Part shown: piece by piece, positions 42,488-51,090 of the stretch
Layout: the number at the start of each line of letters is the position of its first letter
Numbering within the stretch: position 1 is the stretch's first letter
Assembly (NCBI GenBank): GCA_018650845.1
Contig: JABIFF010000012.1
Span: forward strand, 62,001 to 126,000
Reading direction: 5' to 3'
Source: Chloroflexota bacterium
Lineage (GTDB): Bacteria; Chloroflexota; Dehalococcoidia; Lucifugimonadales; Lucifugimonadaceae
Length of the DNA: 64,000 nucleotides
The notes under the pieces: model-generated
Told to the model about the DNA's origin: nothing
The model's database searches: none
Seen by the model: the letters and a program-made list of their open reading frames with translations, nothing else
Program-made: the position numbers and the translations under genes

Positions 42488-43708
42488 CTACTTTGTTGCG
42501 GGAGTGAGAGTGGCGACTGCTTGAGCCGCAATACCTTCACCCGCGCCTATCGCGCCGACATGGTCGGTCGACGTTACTTTTACATTGATACTGGAATTTT
42601 CAAGACCGCTAATCATGCCTAATTGCGCCGCCATTTTGGGTGCTTCAGACGCGAGTCGCGGTCTCTGCGCTATAACCGTAGCATCGACATGCGTTACCAG
42701 CCATCCGGCTTCCAGAGCTAATCGAGCCGACCCAGCAATGAATTGTGCCGAGTCGAATCCGGCATATCGTTCGTCGGAAGATGGAAATCGTCCGCCTAAA
42801 TCGCCCAATCCGGCTGCTCCAAGAATCGAGCTTGCGACGGCATGAAACAACACATCGCCGTCGGAGTGACCATCAAGGCGCTTGTCGAATTCAATATCTA
42901 TGCCACCGAGTCGAAGTGGGCCACCGTCGACGAGTCCATGGCCATCGAACCCAATTCCAAACCGAGACCCTTCGACCGGAACACCACCCGCACCAGACTT
43001 CAATTCGCTCCGGCGCCCATAGATCAAAGTCGCCAGTTCAAGGTCTTCAGGCGTGGTGATCTTGATGTTGTCGTTTGAGCCGGTGAATATCGCAACCATT
43101 CCACCGACCGATTCAACCATCGAAGCATCGTCAGTCACATCTTCATCAGTCATTTCATGTGCGGTCTTCAGCACGTCATAGCGAAATACTTGAGGAGTTT
43201 GAACCGCCCACATACCCGATCTATCGGGGGTGTCCGTTACAACACGGTGTGGCGCAGTTTTGATTGTGTCCTTGACCGGCACGGCTGCAATCCCGGCGCC
43301 AATTTTCTGAGCCGTAACCAAACCTCGCCCGACCATTTCAGCGTCGATAAAAGGTCGAGCACCATCGTGTACAGCTACGAACTCTGGAGCACCAGAATCC
43401 TGCGAAGCCAGTAGATCGAGTCCGATCTTTACTGAGTCCTGACGGCGTTCGCCACCAGCGACCACATCGATAACCTTGGAAAATCCACCTGCTTCGACAG
43501 CGTCTTTGCCTGCATCGAGATTGTCAGCCGACATCACCAGTACGATCGATCCGACTTCTTCGTACTGCTCGAACACTCGCATCGAGTGTGAAATAACGGC
43601 TTCACCGCCAAGCAATGTCACCTGCTTGTCGACACCCTCCATGCGAGAGCTTCGACCTGCTGCGACGATCACCACTCCAAGTCGGTTTGTGTTGCTAACC
43701 TCGGTCAT
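42488..43708 (-). CDS. ispDF: bifunctional IspD-IspF (MEP pathway)
   Basis: A 406-residue fusion. IspD (about 1-230) makes CDP-ME from MEP and CTP: VIVAAGRSSRM, GGERRQDSV, VAVHDGARPF, AVQTPQVF and NIKITTPEDLELA. IspF (about 245-406) cyclises CDP-MEP: IGFDGHGLVDGG and LDGHSDGDVLFHA give the metal-binding Asp and His. In the IspF half, the usual TDALLGA reads ASSILGA and TTTEKLGFTGRGEG-type sequence reads TSTDHVGAIGAGEG, losing a conserved Asp and Arg. It feeds prenyl diphosphate synthesis such as the synthase at 49913. ATG 43708, with CAGGGA upstream, overlaps the VTT gene stop by four bases. Confidence 0.93.
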   Translation of the reverse strand: MTEVSNTNRLGVVIVAAGRSSRMEGVDKQVTLLGGEAVISHSMRVFEQYEEVGSIVLVMSADNLDAGKDAVEAGGFSKVIDVVAGGERRQDSVKIGLDLLASQDSGAPEFVAVHDGARPFIDAEMVGRGLVTAQKIGAGIAAVPVKDTIKTAPHRVVTDTPDRSGMWAVQTPQVFRYDVLKTAHEMTDEDVTDDASMVESVGGMVAIFTGSNDNIKITTPEDLELATLIYGRRSELKSGAGGVPVEGSRFGIGFDGHGLVDGGPLRLGGIDIEFDKRLDGHSDGDVLFHAVASSILGAAGLGDLGGRFPSSDERYAGFDSAQFIAGSARLALEAGWLVTHVDATVIAQRPRLASEAPKMAAQLGMISGLENSSINVKVTSTDHVGAIGAGEGIAAQAVATLTPATK

Positions 43709-44373
43709 GCCAAAAATCCCTGAATCCAATCGATGCCCCAAAAACAGGCGTAAGCGACAGCAGTCGATTTGATTGCTTTAGCGACGAAAACAATCGCAAT
43801 AAATCTCTTGATCGGGTAGCCAATACTTCCCGCTGCTATTCCGATTACATCGAATAGCGGATTCGGAATGATCGCACCAAAGAACAAGATTATTCCGCCT
43901 CGACGCTGCACAAGCGAGTGCACTCTCGGGTAGAACCTATTCCGTTCCAGTAGTGATCGTCCCGATATGCCTGCCAAGTAGCCGGTCATTTCGCCCAGCG
44001 CTTCAGCGGATGCGGAAATGAGACCGATGAACAGAGGGTTTAATCCGAGATCTGGTGCGGCAGCGATGCAAACTGCAGCTGGCCCGGGTACCGGCAGGAT
44101 GATCGAGCCGGCGGCGATAAAGCTGACAATCCAAAGTCCGCTGTAACCAAGATTCTCCAAGCTTAATGAATCTGTCAGCCACAGCACCGTGCCGAAGATA
44201 ACAAAGGCAGCGACGAAGCCGATAATTCCTAGGCGAAATACGAGTTCTCTGTTGGTCGACAACCACAGCTGAACACCTTTGTATTCGACAGCCGCGTCTT
44301 GAACTCCACTCGAATTATTTTCGAGCGCAGAATCAGGCGAATCCGCTATTTCGGAATTTGTCGGGTCAGACAT
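43705..44373 (-). CDS. VTT/DedA-type membrane protein (copy 2)
   Basis: A 222-residue membrane protein with a polar N-terminus of about 40 residues and five or so helices. The VTT (SNARE-associated/DedA) core is visible: IILPVPGPAAVCIAAA near 92, EALGEMTGYLAGISGRS near 125 and FFGAIIPNPLFDVIGIAAGSIGYP near 165 with the Pro-x-Pro-x-x-x-x-x-x-G pattern. The family includes lipid scramblases/flippases such as undecaprenyl-phosphate recycling proteins. It is paralogous to the gene at 44426. Its stop overlaps the ispDF start, which ties it to undecaprenyl precursor supply only by position. Confidence 0.85.
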   Translation of the reverse strand: MSDPTNSEIADSPDSALENNSSGVQDAAVEYKGVQLWLSTNRELVFRLGIIGFVAAFVIFGTVLWLTDSLSLENLGYSGLWIVSFIAAGSIILPVPGPAAVCIAAAPDLGLNPLFIGLISASAEALGEMTGYLAGISGRSLLERNRFYPRVHSLVQRRGGIILFFGAIIPNPLFDVIGIAAGSIGYPIKRFIAIVFVAKAIKSTAVAYACFWGIDWIQGFLA

Positions 44374-44425
44374 CCAACGTTACCCAGTACTTGAAGTACT
44401 CGACGAGCCCAGTGATTAAAGGGAA

Positions 44426-45058
44426 CTAAACGAGGTCCACTAGCCACGAAATCGACTGACGACAAGCGTATGCAACGATCAAGAATTTGATCAACTTGCC
44501 CAGCCCTACCCAGAGGAAAAATCTGGATATTGGGTAGCCGAGTGAACCAGCCGCAATCCCACCAATATCAAATAGTGGATTCGGCACCACCGCGAGAATA
44601 AACAATGCAAACCCGCCGCGCCGCACTACCAAGCCATGTATTCGAGGATAGTAGCGCGATTTTTGTACCACGCTCTGGCTTCCGTACCCTGCCAAATAGC
44701 CGGTAACTTCACCAATCGTCGAACCTGCGGCTCCTGCCATAGCCAGCAGCACGAAGTTTAGCCCTAGCTCATTGGTGGCACCGGCACACACCGCAGCAAG
44801 ACCCGGTACAGGGATCACCACAGCTGCAGAACCAACAAGGTTTACTAAGAATGCTCCCCAGTAACCGGCGTCTTGAACATCGAACCAATCAGCGAGCCAC
44901 GCTACTGTTCCGCCTACCACCGACACAATCACGATCGTCCAGATGATGGTCTGATACGTGCGGTGATGCTTCGCTATGAATTCAGCAAACTTGCTCGGTG
45001 GCTTTTCAGAATCGGTCGACTCGGTCGATGTTATCGCCGGTGGGGGGGGGTCTGACAC
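44426..45058 (-). CDS. VTT/DedA-type membrane protein (copy 1)
   Basis: A 210-residue protein clearly related to its neighbour at 43705: VVIPVPGLAAVCAGAT, STIGEVTGYLAGYGSQS and LAVVPNPLFDIGGIAAGSLGYPISRFFLW line up along the whole length. The proposed GTG start at 45058 is followed almost at once by a run of nine C on the coding strand (four Pro codons), which could slip during replication. RBS is weak, so the start is uncertain; translation could begin further downstream only with a non-ATG codon. It lies 52 bases before copy 2, so the two probably form an operon with ispDF and cysS. Confidence 0.82.
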   Translation of the reverse strand: MSDPPPPAITSTESTDSEKPPSKFAEFIAKHHRTYQTIIWTIVIVSVVGGTVAWLADWFDVQDAGYWGAFLVNLVGSAAVVIPVPGLAAVCAGATNELGLNFVLLAMAGAAGSTIGEVTGYLAGYGSQSVVQKSRYYPRIHGLVVRRGGFALFILAVVPNPLFDIGGIAAGSLGYPISRFFLWVGLGKLIKFLIVAYACRQSISWLVDLV

Positions 45059-45084
45059 ACAGACATCTTACGTTACGCATCGCG

Positions 45085-45130
45085 AATAGACCTCCTGCAA
45101 CCCTCATATACGGGAAGCAGGAGGTCTATT
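45085..45130 (-). terminator. terminator-like hairpin after the clp gene
   Basis: AATAGACCTCCTGC (45085-45098) pairs perfectly with GCAGGAGGTCTATT (45117-45130), 14 pairs with an 18-base loop. It lies between the clp stop and the VTT gene start on the minus strand. The downstream U-tract is weak. Confidence 0.6.
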
Positions 45131-45159
45131 TCGACTAATCACTAGAGAACCAACAGTAG

Positions 45160-47682
45160 TTAGTTAGTAACGGTTTCTTTGTCGGCTTCTTTTGTTGAAG
45201 TCGTTTCGACATCGTCAGAGTTCGATTTTTCATTCGAAGCTGCTGCCTCTGGGCCGTTGTTCGTAAACGTCACATCACCATCACTCTCATCAACAACGAT
45301 TGCTGATCCCTCAGGGAATTCGCCAGCCAGTAACCGCTTCGACAATGGACTTTCGACATGACGTTGTATCGCCCTTTTAAGTGGGCGAGCGCCGTACATG
45401 CGATCGAACCCAGTCTTTGCCAGCCACTGTCGTGCGGCATCAGTCAAAGTCAGACTAACTTTCAGATCCGCGACTCGTTCTGACACTTCAGCCATGAACT
45501 TATCGACGATCAATTCGATGTCTTCTTGAGTAAGCGAATCGAACACGATGAACTCATCAAGACGGTTCAGGAACTCAGGCCTAAACTGCTGTTTGAGCGC
45601 ATCTTCGACGTTAGTACGCACTCGAGCGCTCTCAGACTCTTCCCGACTCTGCTTCTGGAAGCCAAAAGCCTGCTGTGCGATGTCTTCTGACCCAAGATTG
45701 CTTGTCATGATGATGATCGTATTTCGGAAGTCGACGGTTCGACCGTGACTGTCCGTGAGTCGACCATCATCAAGCACCTGCAGTAGCGTGTTGAATACGT
45801 CTGGGTGAGCCTTCTCGATCTCGTCGAAAAGAACTACCGAGAACGGACGTCGACGTACAGCCTCAGTCAGATGACCTGCTTCGTCGTAGCCAACGTATCC
45901 GGGAGGTGCACCGATTAGTTTCGATACAGTGTGACGTTCCTGAAACTCCGACATATCGACACGAATCATGTTGTCTTCATCGTCGAACATGAACTCAGCC
46001 AGCGCCCGCGCCAGCTCGGTCTTACCGACACCGGTTGGTCCCAAGAAGATAAAGCTACCTATCGGACGCTTCGGGTCTTTTAGACCAGCCCTAGCTCGAC
46101 GAACCGCATCAGCCAATACTTCGACTGCTTGATCCTGACCAATCACACGGGTGTGCAATCGCTCTTCAAGCTTCAGCAATCGATTTCCTTCGCCCTCAAC
46201 CAGTCGAGTCACAGGAATTCCCGTTCGCTCGGCGATCAGTGCGGCGATATCTTCATCGGTCACAACTTCGCTAACTGTGTGTGTTTTGTCCCACTCACGT
46301 TTAGCGTCTTCGAAATCCTCAAGCATCCTGAGCTTTTCAGCCTTGGCGTTGGCGGCCTTCTCGTAATCACCACGATTCGATGCTGACTCTTCTTCTTCAT
46401 CAAGCTTCTGCAACGCACCCTGCATGTCTTTCAAATTTGAAGGCAGCAATTCGTTTTCAATACGATTTTTCGCAGCGGCTTCGTCGATCAGATCAACTGC
46501 TTTGTCTGGGAGCAATCGATCAGATATGTAACGGGCAGAAAGCTGTACCGCAGCTTCTAACGCCGACTGCTCAATCGTGAATCCGTGATGCTGTTCGTAT
46601 CGAGGTCGCAAAGTTTCGAGCATCTCGATAGCCGTCTCAGTGTCGGGTTCTTCAACCCACACTGGCGAGAATCGACGTTCGAGTGCAGGATCGGCCTCAA
46701 TGTAGCGACGGTACTCGTTCGGAGTTGTTGCTCCGATGGTCTGCAGTTCGCCACGAGCGAGTGCAGGCTTCATCATGTTCGATGCGTCGAGAGCACCATC
46801 ACCCGCACCAGCACCTACAACGGTGTGGATTTCGTCGATGAACAGAACGATCTCACCAGCAGCCTGACGAATCTCGTCCATCACTGCTTTTAGGCGTTCT
46901 TCGAATTCGCCCCGAAACTTAGCGCCAGCAACCAATGATCCCATTTCAAGTGCGATAACTCGTCGACCCTGAAGGCTCTCTGGCACATCGCCAGCAACGA
47001 TTCGCTGCGCAAGTCCTTCGGCTACAGCCGTTTTGCCAACTCCCGCATCACCAATAAGCACCGGGTTGTTCTTGGTTCGTCGTGTCAGCGTCTGCATCAC
47101 CCGACGGATCTCAAGGTCACGCCCCACTACTGGGTCGAGCTGCCCTTCGCGGGCAAGATCTGTCAGGTCGACGCTATATTTCGAGAGCGCCTGATATTTG
47201 CTTTCGGCTCGTGGGTCGGTAACTCGTGCCGATCCACGAACTTCGAGAAGTGCCTGATACACACGTTCTTCTGTGATGTTCCGCCCGGTGAAGATATCGG
47301 CGATATCACCGCTTGATTCTTTGGCGAGGGCCACAAGCAAATGATCGGCACCGATCAACTCATCCTTAAGACGGTCGGCCTCTTCCTTAGCTACCTCGAT
47401 CGCTTTTTGAACGCGAGGTGTCGGATAGATCTGAGGTTGGCCCGAGGCTCCACCAATCTTTGGCGATTCTTCGAGTTTTGCCTCTAGCTCCTGAAGCAGA
47501 TCACCTGCATCAACACCTAGTGCTTCGAGAATTTTCGCCGAAAGCGAATTATCTATCTGTAGCAGACCAGCAAGTAGATGCTCGGCATCCCACTGGCTGT
47601 GGCGCATCTGCACCACTAGCTGCTGTGATGCACTTAGGGCCTCTTGAGCCTGCTCTGTGAAATCTTCTTGTTTCAAAACCAT
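45160..47682 (-). CDS. Clp-family AAA+ ATPase (ClpC/ClpB type)
   Basis: An 840-residue Hsp100 protein. Two Clp_N repeats (1-145), first AAA+ module with GDAGVGKT, second with GPTGVGKT, plus [12 protein letters not shown] and [13 protein letters not shown]. The linker between the modules (about 415-470) is only some 55 residues and UVR-like ([17 protein letters not shown]), as in ClpC; ClpB has about 120. The loop AFGFQKQ fits a ClpP-binding tripeptide. So a ClpP-partner unfoldase is more likely than a ClpB disaggregase, although position after dnaJ-hspR is where ClpB often sits. The acidic C-terminal tail of about 35 residues is unusual. Last gene of dnaJ-hspR-clp. Confidence 0.88.
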   Translation of the reverse strand: MVLKQEDFTEQAQEALSASQQLVVQMRHSQWDAEHLLAGLLQIDNSLSAKILEALGVDAGDLLQELEAKLEESPKIGGASGQPQIYPTPRVQKAIEVAKEEADRLKDELIGADHLLVALAKESSGDIADIFTGRNITEERVYQALLEVRGSARVTDPRAESKYQALSKYSVDLTDLAREGQLDPVVGRDLEIRRVMQTLTRRTKNNPVLIGDAGVGKTAVAEGLAQRIVAGDVPESLQGRRVIALEMGSLVAGAKFRGEFEERLKAVMDEIRQAAGEIVLFIDEIHTVVGAGAGDGALDASNMMKPALARGELQTIGATTPNEYRRYIEADPALERRFSPVWVEEPDTETAIEMLETLRPRYEQHHGFTIEQSALEAAVQLSARYISDRLLPDKAVDLIDEAAAKNRIENELLPSNLKDMQGALQKLDEEEESASNRGDYEKAANAKAEKLRMLEDFEDAKREWDKTHTVSEVVTDEDIAALIAERTGIPVTRLVEGEGNRLLKLEERLHTRVIGQDQAVEVLADAVRRARAGLKDPKRPIGSFIFLGPTGVGKTELARALAEFMFDDEDNMIRVDMSEFQERHTVSKLIGAPPGYVGYDEAGHLTEAVRRRPFSVVLFDEIEKAHPDVFNTLLQVLDDGRLTDSHGRTVDFRNTIIIMTSNLGSEDIAQQAFGFQKQSREESESARVRTNVEDALKQQFRPEFLNRLDEFIVFDSLTQEDIELIVDKFMAEVSERVADLKVSLTLTDAARQWLAKTGFDRMYGARPLKRAIQRHVESPLSKRLLAGEFPEGSAIVVDESDGDVTFTNNGPEAAASNEKSNSDDVETTSTKEADKETVTN

Positions 47683-47765
47683 TTTCTAAATATTCCCCTT
47701 GTCTCATACCCAAACATCGGCTTGCCGTCCCGTTTAGTAGGGATCGAACTGAAGAGACAAAATTA

Positions 47766-48092
47766 TTAGCCCGGCAGTTTCGCCTGGCCTTCACGTAACT
47801 TGACTATTTCGACCGTCAAGTTTTGTACATGTGATTCCAATCGATCGATTCGATTCAAAAGCTTCGACATTACTTCGATGCCAGCGAGGTTCACACCGAA
47901 CTCTTCTTTCCATCGCAATATCTGCTGAATCAGTTCAACATCACGGTTGGAGTAGAGTCTTGTGCCCCCGCTAGATCGCTGTGGAATTACCAGCTCCCAT
48001 CGTTCGTAGTTCCGAAGAGTTTGCTGGTGAACACCACACATCTGAGCAACGATTCCGATAGCGAAGACCGGATCGTTGTGGCCCATGGTCAT
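47766..48092 (-). CDS. hspR: HspR, MerR-family heat-shock repressor
   Basis: A 108-residue MerR-type regulator: winged helix FAIGIVAQMCGVHQQTLRNYERWELVIPQRSSGGTRLYSNRDVELIQ (residues 10-56), then a coiled coil SKLLNRIDRLESHVQNLTVEIVKLREG. The sequence and its place between dnaJ and clp are those of HspR, which represses dnaK/clp genes and is relieved by heat through DnaK. I do not see a canonical HAIR operator (CTTGAGT-N7-ACTCAAG) upstream of dnaJ, hsp20 or clp. Its start overlaps the dnaJ stop by four bases. Confidence 0.92.
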   Translation of the reverse strand: MTMGHNDPVFAIGIVAQMCGVHQQTLRNYERWELVIPQRSSGGTRLYSNRDVELIQQILRWKEEFGVNLAGIEVMSKLLNRIDRLESHVQNLTVEIVKLREGQAKLPG

Positions 48093-49042
48093 TCGGTATC
48101 CTCCTCGCCACGTTCAAAGTGCCCGACTAAATCGTCGCCCTCCGGAGTACCGTTCCGAATTTCTCTGAGCTGTGAATAGAGTTTTTGCTCTTCCTCAGAA
48201 AGAGTGTCGGGAAGACGAACTTTTACGGTTGCGTAAAGATCGCCTGTCTCGTCGGAGTTCATCTTTGGAAGCCCACGGCCCTTGATCTTGAAAGATCGAC
48301 CGTTCTGAGTTCCAGCAGGAATATTCAAAGCGATTCGACCAGTCATAGTCGGCACCTCTGCTTCACCACCGAGAATCGCATCGAGCAACGGCACGCCGAT
48401 ATCCGCTCGAAGATTTGCACCCTCACGACTGAATCGCTTGTCAGAACGCACGTTAACGGTGAGAGTCACTTCTGTTTGACTATCCGGGCGCAGCCGAATC
48501 TTTCTCCCGTCCGGAACGCCTCTGGGGACTTCGACTTCGAGGTTCTTCTTCCCACCTCTATTAGTCCCAATAGATATTCGACGAGTTGCCCCAGTGAATA
48601 CTTCATCTAGCGACACATCGATGGTGCCTTTGTGCTTCATCGTCTGCGGTTGCTGATGCTGCTGACGAGCCTGACCACCCATTCCACCGAACATGTCGGC
48701 GAAACCGCCACCAGAAGCACGTTGACCGCCACCACCGCCGAACAGGTCATTCAAATTGAATCCACCCATTCCAGCCCCACCCGGACCGCGACCACCGCCC
48801 ATATTCCGCATTTGGTCGGCATGTTTCCAGTTGTCGCCGTACTGGTCGTAATCCTTACGACGTGCGGGATCGCCTACAACCTCGTACGCCTCATTGACTT
48901 TTTTGAACTGCTCTTGAGCGCGGTCGTCATCCGGATTTACATCAGGATGAAGCTTTCGTGCCATCCGTCGATAAGCCGTTTTGATTTCTTTGTCGGAAGC
49001 GGATTTATTCACTCCGAGCAGGTCGTAGTAGTTCTGGGCCAT
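48089..49042 (-). CDS. dnaJ: DnaJ-family cochaperone without zinc finger (CbpA/class B type)
   Basis: A 317-residue J-protein. The J domain (1-70) has the HPD motif in ARKLHPDVNPDDD. A Gly/Phe-rich linker (GGGRGPGGAGMGGFNLNDLFGGGGG) and a His/Gln stretch follow, then two C-terminal substrate-binding domains (TIDVSLDEVFTGATRRI; LRADIGVPLLDAILGGEAEVPTMTG). The four CxxCxGxG repeats of true DnaJ are absent. It should stimulate DnaK and deliver clients; no dnaK or grpE is present in the window. First gene of the dnaJ-hspR-clp unit. Confidence 0.92.
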   Translation of the reverse strand: MAQNYYDLLGVNKSASDKEIKTAYRRMARKLHPDVNPDDDRAQEQFKKVNEAYEVVGDPARRKDYDQYGDNWKHADQMRNMGGGRGPGGAGMGGFNLNDLFGGGGGQRASGGGFADMFGGMGGQARQQHQQPQTMKHKGTIDVSLDEVFTGATRRISIGTNRGGKKNLEVEVPRGVPDGRKIRLRPDSQTEVTLTVNVRSDKRFSREGANLRADIGVPLLDAILGGEAEVPTMTGRIALNIPAGTQNGRSFKIKGRGLPKMNSDETGDLYATVKVRLPDTLSEEEQKLYSQLREIRNGTPEGDDLVGHFERGEEDTE

Positions 49043-49116
49043 AAGTCGCTTTATAGATCTTTGGTTGGAGCGTTCTAGATCGTTCCCGCCGTGGTTTTCA
49101 GTTCAAACTGCGTAAA

Positions 49117-49144
49117 TAATAGCACATCTTACTATTCGTTGAAT
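49117..49144 (-). promoter_or_regulatory. promoter candidate for dnaJ-hspR-clp
   Basis: On the minus strand TTCAAC (49144-49139), a 16-base spacer and TATTAT (49122-49117) sit about 75 bases before the dnaJ start. It is a moderate sigma70 match, divergent from the hsp20 promoter. Confidence 0.4.
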
Positions 49145-49151
49145 ATATGAT

Positions 49152-49181
49152 TTGACAATCTACTTATCAGATTTCTATAAT
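49152..49181 (+). promoter_or_regulatory. consensus sigma70 promoter for hsp20
   Basis: TTGACA (49152-49157) and TATAAT (49176-49181) are exact consensus hexamers separated by 18 bases. It lies about 100 bases upstream of hsp20. No HAIR or CIRCE inverted repeat is recognised next to it. Confidence 0.7.
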
Positions 49182-49279
49182 TGACTCGTGCAAGTTTTGA
49201 GAACACCCGAATCAAGTGTTAGCAGCGCGCCGACTCACGGCTCGCCTGCCAGCACACTTAAAATAAAAGGAAACAGACA

Positions 49280-49729
49280 ATGGCTATCGAAAAATGGCAA
49301 AACTTCGGATCGGTACGAGATTTCGACGATCTCTTCAATAGGTTTCTAGGCACCCGCTCGCAGGTTGCCAGAAGCACTGAACCCGAGGCGTGGAGCATTC
49401 CGCTCGACGTTGTTCAGGAAGGCGAAAGCCTGGTCGTTACAGCATCGGTACCGGGAACTTCGAAGGACAAAATCGATGTTTCAGTCGATGACAACGTTCT
49501 TACTATCAAGGCAGAGACTGCTGGCTCGGTCGATACCGACACCGCTAAAAGCTCAGATGGTTACCTATTAAGGGAGCGGCGCACCGGTTCGTATTACCGT
49601 GCGTTACGGCTACCTGAGACTGTCGATTACGAGAACGCCGAATCGACCTTCGCAAACGGCGTGCTCACTATCAAGCTCCCGAAGCTTGAGTCGAAGAAGG
49701 CCCGAAAGCTCGAGATCTCAGCTGTTTAG
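49280..49729 (+). CDS. small heat-shock protein, Hsp20/alpha-crystallin family
   Basis: A 149-residue holdase chaperone. The alpha-crystallin domain (about 38-145) has IPLDVVQEGESLVVTASVPGT, IDVSVDDNVLTIKAET, the strand RTGSYYRALRLPETVD and the signature FANGVLTIKLPK near the end. It forms oligomers that bind unfolding proteins under stress. RBS AAAAGGA precedes the ATG. It is divergent from the dnaJ-hspR-clp unit and sits behind a consensus promoter; a terminator follows. Confidence 0.93.
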   Translation: MAIEKWQNFGSVRDFDDLFNRFLGTRSQVARSTEPEAWSIPLDVVQEGESLVVTASVPGTSKDKIDVSVDDNVLTIKAETAGSVDTDTAKSSDGYLLRERRTGSYYRALRLPETVDYENAESTFANGVLTIKLPKLESKKARKLEISAV

Positions 49730-49774
49730 ATCCGCTTGAATGCTGGATCAGTGAAGAGATTCCTCCACATCTCG

Positions 49775-49811
49775 AAAAGGAGCCGCTGGCAATTTGCCAG
49801 TGGCTCCTTTT
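49775..49811 (+). terminator. rho-independent terminator after hsp20
   Basis: AAAAGGAGCCGCTGGC (49775-49790), loop AATTT and GCCAGTGGCTCCTTTT (49796-49811), one G-U pair, ending in T-rich sequence. Confidence 0.85.
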
Positions 49812-49912
49812 CCGTTAACGCCCTTACGCTCGTTGAGATTTGCCGCCCCACACCCCCGACTACAGCGATACCCTGAGTAGCTCAATAATTCTCGCCATCA
49901 ACGCAAAATTTC

Positions 49913-51001
49913 TTGACCTCAACTCCATCTAACTCAGCTGAATCTTCCACCGATGCCAAGCCAGCGCCTTTGCTGCCGGCATTTTTCACTCGCTATCAAA
50001 GTCGAATCGACCAAGCATTGCGAGCTGAACTCACTGGACTCACTCCAGATATTTACGACATTCATCGCTACTACATGGGGTGGCAGGAAATCGATGGATC
50101 TGATTCGAATTCCACCGGCGGCAAGCGAATGCGGCCCACGCTGGCGTTGCTAGCGGCCGATGCTGTTGGCGGCGATCTTGAACGCGCCACGCCTATCGCA
50201 GTAGCTCTTGAATACGTTCACAATTTTTCACTGATTCACGACGATCTAGAAGACATGGATCGAGTTCGCCATCACCGCCCAACCGTTTGGGCTGTTTGGG
50301 GTGAACCAGCGGCAATCGTTTCAGGCAACGCCATGCTCAAAATTGCCGATATGGCAGCGTGGAAATTACGCTCAGCCGGCGTAGAAGAGGCGGTAGCGCT
50401 GGAAGCTGAATCGGAACTGACCAATCACTACCTCAAAATGATGGAAGGTCAGTATCTCGATATTTCGTTCGAAAAAGAGGGATCTGTCAGCGTCGAGCAA
50501 TACCTCGACATGATCGAACGAAAAACCGGAGCACTAATCGAAGCCTCTATATATCTCGGTAGCTTGGTCGCCCCTCGTTCAGGCCCCGACCGCGAGAAGG
50601 CAGCAGCGCTAAAAGCCATCGGATACGACCTAGGCCGAATCTTCCAAATCCGTGACGACGTTCTCGGTGTTTGGGGCGGTGAAGAAACTGGCAAGCCAGT
50701 TGGCGCTGATATCAAACGCAAAAAGAAAGCCTTGCCAGCCGTACACGCACTCAGCAATTCGACAGGTGCGACATCTGATCGCCTAAAGCAGATATTCCGC
50801 ACTGAAGGCGATCTCGAAGCAGAAGATGTCCATGTCGTTCTTGAAGAGATGGAAAACCTTGGCACGCAGGATTACTGCCAATCGATGGCAGAAGACCGCT
50901 GGCTCGACTGCAAACGGATGATAGAGTCGCTGGAACTTGCAGGCAGTACTTCAGAAGAGTTCACTGAACTTGGCGAATTCTTGCTAGTGCGAGAATCCTG
51001 A
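49913..51001 (+). CDS. short-chain polyprenyl diphosphate synthase (FPP/GGPP type)
   Basis: A 362-residue trans-isoprenyl diphosphate synthase. First Asp-rich motif in FSLIHDDLEDMD near residue 105, with RVRHHRPTVWAVWGE after it; second Asp-rich motif in FQIRDDVLGVWGGEETGKPVGAD near 245. The Phe five residues before the first motif is typical of short-chain (C15-C20) enzymes. It condenses IPP with allylic diphosphates. It lies upstream of hpnC-hpnD-hpnE, which need FPP, so FPP or GGPP is the probable product. TTG 49913 is the only plausible start in this frame and has no clear RBS, so the N-terminus is uncertain. Confidence 0.88.
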   Translation: MTSTPSNSAESSTDAKPAPLLPAFFTRYQSRIDQALRAELTGLTPDIYDIHRYYMGWQEIDGSDSNSTGGKRMRPTLALLAADAVGGDLERATPIAVALEYVHNFSLIHDDLEDMDRVRHHRPTVWAVWGEPAAIVSGNAMLKIADMAAWKLRSAGVEEAVALEAESELTNHYLKMMEGQYLDISFEKEGSVSVEQYLDMIERKTGALIEASIYLGSLVAPRSGPDREKAAALKAIGYDLGRIFQIRDDVLGVWGGEETGKPVGADIKRKKKALPAVHALSNSTGATSDRLKQIFRTEGDLEAEDVHVVLEEMENLGTQDYCQSMAEDRWLDCKRMIESLELAGSTSEEFTELGEFLLVRES

Positions 51002-51090
51002 CCGAGCACTGCCTTCCTCAACGGCTTCTCACCTCTCTTTTTCAAATTTTCCCTGCAAAATCCGATTAAAGTAATCGGCTCTGGTAATCA

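Noticed and set aside
41866-42507. A 213-codon open frame on the plus strand
   Set aside because: It lies wholly antisense to cysS, which has all class I synthetase motifs; it is a codon-bias shadow.
45160-47682. Annotation as ClpB from genomic position alone
   Set aside because: The middle domain is too short for ClpB and a ClpP-loop-like motif is present, so the ClpC type is preferred, with the doubt stated.
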